Positions 11,740 through 14,486 of a DNA stretch of 14,486 bases are shown piece by piece; within the stretch, counting starts at the first letter, position 1, and every line of letters starts with the position of its first letter. The notes beneath the pieces are model-generated. The model did not search any database. It was not told the DNA's origin and saw only the letters and a list, made by a program, of their open reading frames with translations. Both the position numbers and the translations under genes were made by a program. Source of the stretch: an uncultured Eubacteriales bacterium (GTDB lineage: Bacteria > Bacillota > Clostridia > Christensenellales > UBA1242); assembly GCA_948949055.1 (NCBI GenBank), contig CARBWQ010000009.1, forward strand, positions 1 through 14,486. Direction: 5' to 3'.

Positions 11740-13572
11740 ATGAAAAATGATAAAATTAGAAATATTGCGATTATTGCTCACGTTGACCATGGCAAAACAT
11801 CGCTTGTAAATGAACTTTTAAAGCAAGGTAGTGTTTTTAGAGATAATCAGGTCGTAGAAGACAGGGTTATGGATTCAAATGCACTTGAAAGAGAACGTGG
11901 AATTACAATTCTATCAAAAAACTGCTCTTGTCTTTATGGTGACACAAAGATTAATATTATTGATACTCCTGGACACGCTGACTTTGGTGGCGAAGTTGAA
12001 CGTGTTCTCAAAATGGTAGATGGTGTACTCCTTGTCGTTGACGCCTATGAAGGTCCAATGCCTCAAACTCGTTTTGTTCTTGAAAAGGCTCTTTCATTAA
12101 AGTTGAAAGTTATTGTTGTTGTCAACAAAATTGACAGAGCTGATGCTAGAATAAATGAAGTAATCGATGAGGTCCTCGAACTATTCCTTGAACTTGACGC
12201 TAATGAAGAACAACTTAATTCTCCTTTCATATTTGCATCAGCAAGAGCAGGTATTGCCAGTGAAGATAAAGATGTTCAAGGCAGTGATATGAGCGCACTC
12301 TTTAATAAGATTATTGAATATATCCCAGCTCCTGAGGGTGAAGAAGAAAAAGCATGTCAAATGCTCGTTTCCTCTGCCGAACACAATGAGTATGTTGGAA
12401 AACTTGCAGTAGGTAAGATTTCAAGAGGTTCAATCAAGGTTGGTCAAAGTGTAACGCTTTGCAACTATCACGATGAAAGCAAGAAAACAAGGTCAAAAGT
12501 TGTAAGTCTTTTTGTATTTGAAGGTCTTAAAAAAGTGCCAGTTGAAAGTGCAACTGTGGGTGAAATTGTTTGCATAGCAGGACTTGAAGGCGTGCAGATT
12601 GGTGATACTATTTGTGATAGCAATGATGTTGAACCTGTTGAGTTTGTTAAAATAGCTGAGCCAAGCGTTGAAATGACTTTTATGGTCAATGACAGCCCTC
12701 TTGCTGGAAGAGAAGGTAAGTTTGTTACCTCTCGTCATCTTAGAGATAGACTTTATAAAGAAGCTGTTAAAGACCTCTCGCTTAGAGTAGAAGATGGCGA
12801 AACTGCTGAACAATTTAAAGTTAGTGGAAGAGGAGAAATGCACCTTTCTATTCTTATTGAAAACATGAGAAGAGATGGTTATGAATTCCAAGTTTCAATG
12901 CCAAAAGTTCTTATTAAGACTATCGACGGAGTAAAATGTGAACCTATTGATAGACTTATCCTTGACGTTCCAGAAGATTGCACTGGTGTTGTTATGCAAA
13001 AGATGGGAGTTAGAAAGGGAGAACTTGTTCAGATGAATCCTCACGGAAATCGTATGAAGATGGAATTCTTAATTCCTTCAAGAGGACTTTTCGGATTTAA
13101 GAGTGAACTTTTGACTGATACAAAGGGTGAAGGTGTAATTAATTCTGTGTTCTACGATTATCAGCCATGGAAGGGTGAAATTAAAAGACGTGATGTTGGC
13201 TCACTTGTTGCCCATGAAGATGGTGAGGCTATCGTTTATGGTTTATTTAATGCACAAGAGAGAGGTGATCTTTTCGTTGAACCTGGTATGAAAGTTTATG
13301 CCGGAATGGTAGTTGGCTTAAACCCAAAAGGTGGCGATATTGTCGTTAATGTCTGCAAGAAAAAACATCTTTCAAACTGCCGAGCATCAGGCTCTGATGA
13401 TGCACTTAGACTTACGCCAGTTAAGAAAATGAGTCTTGAAGATGATATCGAGTTCTTGGCTGATGATGAAATTTTGGAGGTTACACCAAAGAGTCTTAGA
13501 ATCAGAAAAATTATACTTGATCATAACCTTAGAAATCGTGAAAGAGGAAAGGTCATGAGAGGAGAAATTTAA
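11740..13572 (+). CDS. typA: GTP-binding protein TypA/BipA
   Basis: A 610-residue translational GTPase that binds 70S ribosomes near the EF-G site and helps in 50S assembly and in growth under stress or cold. The start at 11740 follows AAAAGG/AAGA (11725-11733). G domain: [10 protein letters not shown] (13-22, P-loop), RGITI (switch I region), [16 protein letters not shown] (G3) and VVNKIDR (G4). Then come domain II and the EF-G-like domains III and V. The C-terminal TypA-specific domain carries NCRASGSDD and [11 protein letters not shown] with DHNLR, all hallmarks. The length of 610 matches the family. A two-TM protein and dnaB follow in the same direction, with no terminator between. Confidence 0.97.
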   Translation: MKNDKIRNIAIIAHVDHGKTSLVNELLKQGSVFRDNQVVEDRVMDSNALERERGITILSKNCSCLYGDTKINIIDTPGHADFGGEVERVLKMVDGVLLVVDAYEGPMPQTRFVLEKALSLKLKVIVVVNKIDRADARINEVIDEVLELFLELDANEEQLNSPFIFASARAGIASEDKDVQGSDMSALFNKIIEYIPAPEGEEEKACQMLVSSAEHNEYVGKLAVGKISRGSIKVGQSVTLCNYHDESKKTRSKVVSLFVFEGLKKVPVESATVGEIVCIAGLEGVQIGDTICDSNDVEPVEFVKIAEPSVEMTFMVNDSPLAGREGKFVTSRHLRDRLYKEAVKDLSLRVEDGETAEQFKVSGRGEMHLSILIENMRRDGYEFQVSMPKVLIKTIDGVKCEPIDRLILDVPEDCTGVVMQKMGVRKGELVQMNPHGNRMKMEFLIPSRGLFGFKSELLTDTKGEGVINSVFYDYQPWKGEIKRRDVGSLVAHEDGEAIVYGLFNAQERGDLFVEPGMKVYAGMVVGLNPKGGDIVVNVCKKKHLSNCRASGSDDALRLTPVKKMSLEDDIEFLADDEILEVTPKSLRIRKIILDHNLRNRERGKVMRGEI

Positions 13573-13601
13573 TATAAAATTCTAAAAAAGAGGAGGGTTT
13601 T

Positions 13602-13871
13602 ATGCTTATCAATCCAGAAGAAAAGAGAAATTTAAAAAGATCCAACAAAAGACTTTTAATTTTCCTTTTGATTGCCTTCGTTATTGATGCTTTTATTGCC
13701 TTTCTCTTTTTCCAATATACCAATATGCACTCAGTGCTTTGTGGTTTTATTATCATACTTATCACGGCTGTCATTTATTTGCTCTTTTTGTGGATTTGTG
13801 GTAAAATTGATAAAAGAAGGGAAAAACGACTTGCAGATTCAGGCAAAAAAGACCCATTTACAAAACAATAG
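13602..13871 (+). CDS. Small two-TM hypothetical membrane protein
   Basis: An 89-residue protein with two hydrophobic segments, about 17-38 (RLLIFLLIAFVIDAFIAFLFF) and 45-67 (VLCGFIIILITAVIYLLFLW). They are flanked by basic ends: KRNLKRSNKR at the N-terminus and KIDKRREKR at the C-terminus. Both termini are probably in the cytoplasm by the positive-inside rule. AGGAGGG (13591-13597) precedes the ATG. It lies 29 bp after typA and is likely co-transcribed with it. I do not recognise the family. A longer out-of-frame ORF inside the same region is a shadow. Confidence 0.75.
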   Translation: MLINPEEKRNLKRSNKRLLIFLLIAFVIDAFIAFLFFQYTNMHSVLCGFIIILITAVIYLLFLWICGKIDKRREKRLADSGKKDPFTKQ

Positions 13872-13969
13872 GTTTAATAAGGTGGCAAATATATTTACAA
13901 AGATAATTAATTAAAAAGTATTGAAATAAAATACAACTGCAAAACTAATGATTACTTTAAGGGGGACGT

Positions 13970-14486
13970 ATGGCAGATTACAAGATTATGCCACATAACA
14001 TAGAGGCAGAACAATCAGTTCTTGGAGCAATTTTGATCGACTTGCAAGCTCAGGTCGATATTTTCGGCATGATGAAGGAAGATGATTTTTATTCACAAGC
14101 ACATAAGACTATTTATTCTGTAATGAATAAGATTTATCAGCGTTCTCAACCTGTCGATTTCGTTACTCTGACTGATCAGCTTGATCAGGACAAAGTTCTT
14201 GATAAAGTTGGAGGTATTGATTATATTACTGCTCTTACAAATGTAGTGCCATCGGCTGCCAATTTCAAATTTTATTGTGATATAGTAAAATCAGATTCGG
14301 TCAAAAGAAAACTTATCTATTCTGGTCAAAAGATAATTGAAAACGCCTATGAAATGGAAGATAAAGAAAAATGTCTTCAATTTGCAGAAAAGGAAATTTT
14401 TGATATTGCTGAAAAACAATCTCGTTCTGCACTTGAACATGTCGGCGCGCCAGATGGTGCGATAAAGCATGTAATTGATAAGTTTG
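13970..14486 (+). CDS. dnaB: Replicative DNA helicase DnaB, N-terminal part (3' end missing)
   Basis: The frame is open from the ATG at 13970 to the right edge: 172 codons of an expected 440-odd. Strong match to the DnaB N-terminal domain (about 5-105): PHNIEAEQSVLGAIL, DDFYSQAHKTIYSVM, PVDFVTLTDQL and GGIDYITALT. The helical linker follows (KLIYSGQKIIENAY), reaching the segment before the RecA-like motor domain. It is the hexameric helicase that unwinds the fork and recruits DnaG primase. GGGGGA (13961-13966) is the ribosome-binding site. No convincing promoter was found between 13872 and 13969. In many Firmicutes dnaB follows rplI near the rpsF operon. Here it lies 3.8 kb downstream of rpmE, behind typA, and I see no rplI. 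Confidence 0.96.
   Translation, partial: MADYKIMPHNIEAEQSVLGAILIDLQAQVDIFGMMKEDDFYSQAHKTIYSVMNKIYQRSQPVDFVTLTDQLDQDKVLDKVGGIDYITALTNVVPSAANFKFYCDIVKSDSVKRKLIYSGQKIIENAYEMEDKEKCLQFAEKEIFDIAEKQSRSALEHVGAPDGAIKHVIDKF

Noticed and set aside
12468..12891. Two minus-strand ORFs inside typA
   Set aside because: They lie opposite a highly conserved coding sequence and have no start signals; likewise those at 3759-4058, 6434-6853 and 7110-7379 lie opposite real genes.
13672..13914. 80-aa ORF overlapping the small membrane protein in another frame
   Set aside because: The frame at 13602 has a strong AGGAGGG site and a coherent two-TM layout; this one has no ribosome-binding site and is a shadow.

Overview
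The window is AT-rich DNA from a low-GC Gram-positive bacterium, most likely a Clostridia-like, possibly uncultured, gut or rumen lineage. The evidence is purine-rich Shine-Dalgarno sites, consensus sigma-A promoters (TTGACA / 17 bp / TATAAT), hairpin-plus-U terminators, the TilS and TypA protein types, and a rpsF-ssb-rpsR operon. The taxonomic placement is inference only. There are no tRNA or rRNA genes, CRISPR arrays, transposases or phage genes. Most transcription units are short and carry their own promoter and terminator.

Layout. (1) 1-1638, minus strand: a partial gene with an open frame to the left edge, preceded by a small AraC-type regulator whose promoter sits so close to its ATG that the mRNA may be leaderless. 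(2) 1717-2619: two hypothetical genes ending in tandem terminators. (3) 2652-4083: tilS, the tRNA-Ile lysidine synthetase. (4) 4099-4923: a hypothetical protein colinearly similar to the partial protein at 1-1148, so the two are paralogues. (5) 5097-5751: a non-coding RNA gene of about 590 nt with a near-perfect promoter, a 5'-3' closing stem, many internal helices and a strong terminator. It has the size and architecture of the ornate large RNAs (ROOL/OLE class) and is the most interesting object here. A two-copy 41-bp tandem repeat follows it. (6) 5901-7706: a membrane-domain protein joined through a lysine-rich linker to an alkaline-phosphatase-superfamily phosphodiesterase, with an internal start signal at the joint. 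(7) 7750-8067, minus: a small XRE-type HTH protein. (8) 8181-8738: a YpsA/DUF1273 SLOG-family protein. (9) 8763-10206: operon rpsF-ssb-rpsR-rpmE. (10) 10294-10778: a small hypothetical gene driven by a promoter with a C9 tract in its spacer, a phase-variation candidate. (11) 10800-11590: a helical hypothetical protein. (12) 11686-14486: typA, a small two-TM protein and the 5' part of the replicative helicase gene dnaB.

How the genes fit together. The conserved part is translation and replication housekeeping: tilS makes the AUA-reading anticodon, the operon makes S6, SSB, S18 and L31, and TypA is a ribosome-associated GTPase. DnaB opens the fork that SSB covers. Between these lie short, mostly unrecognised single-gene units and the large RNA. 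Several obvious long ORFs begin with a codon inside or upstream of the promoter -10 element. For these I moved the start to the first start codon after a Shine-Dalgarno (4150, 8241, 10850 and 11740, with 2385, 8901 and 9959 moved on RBS grounds).
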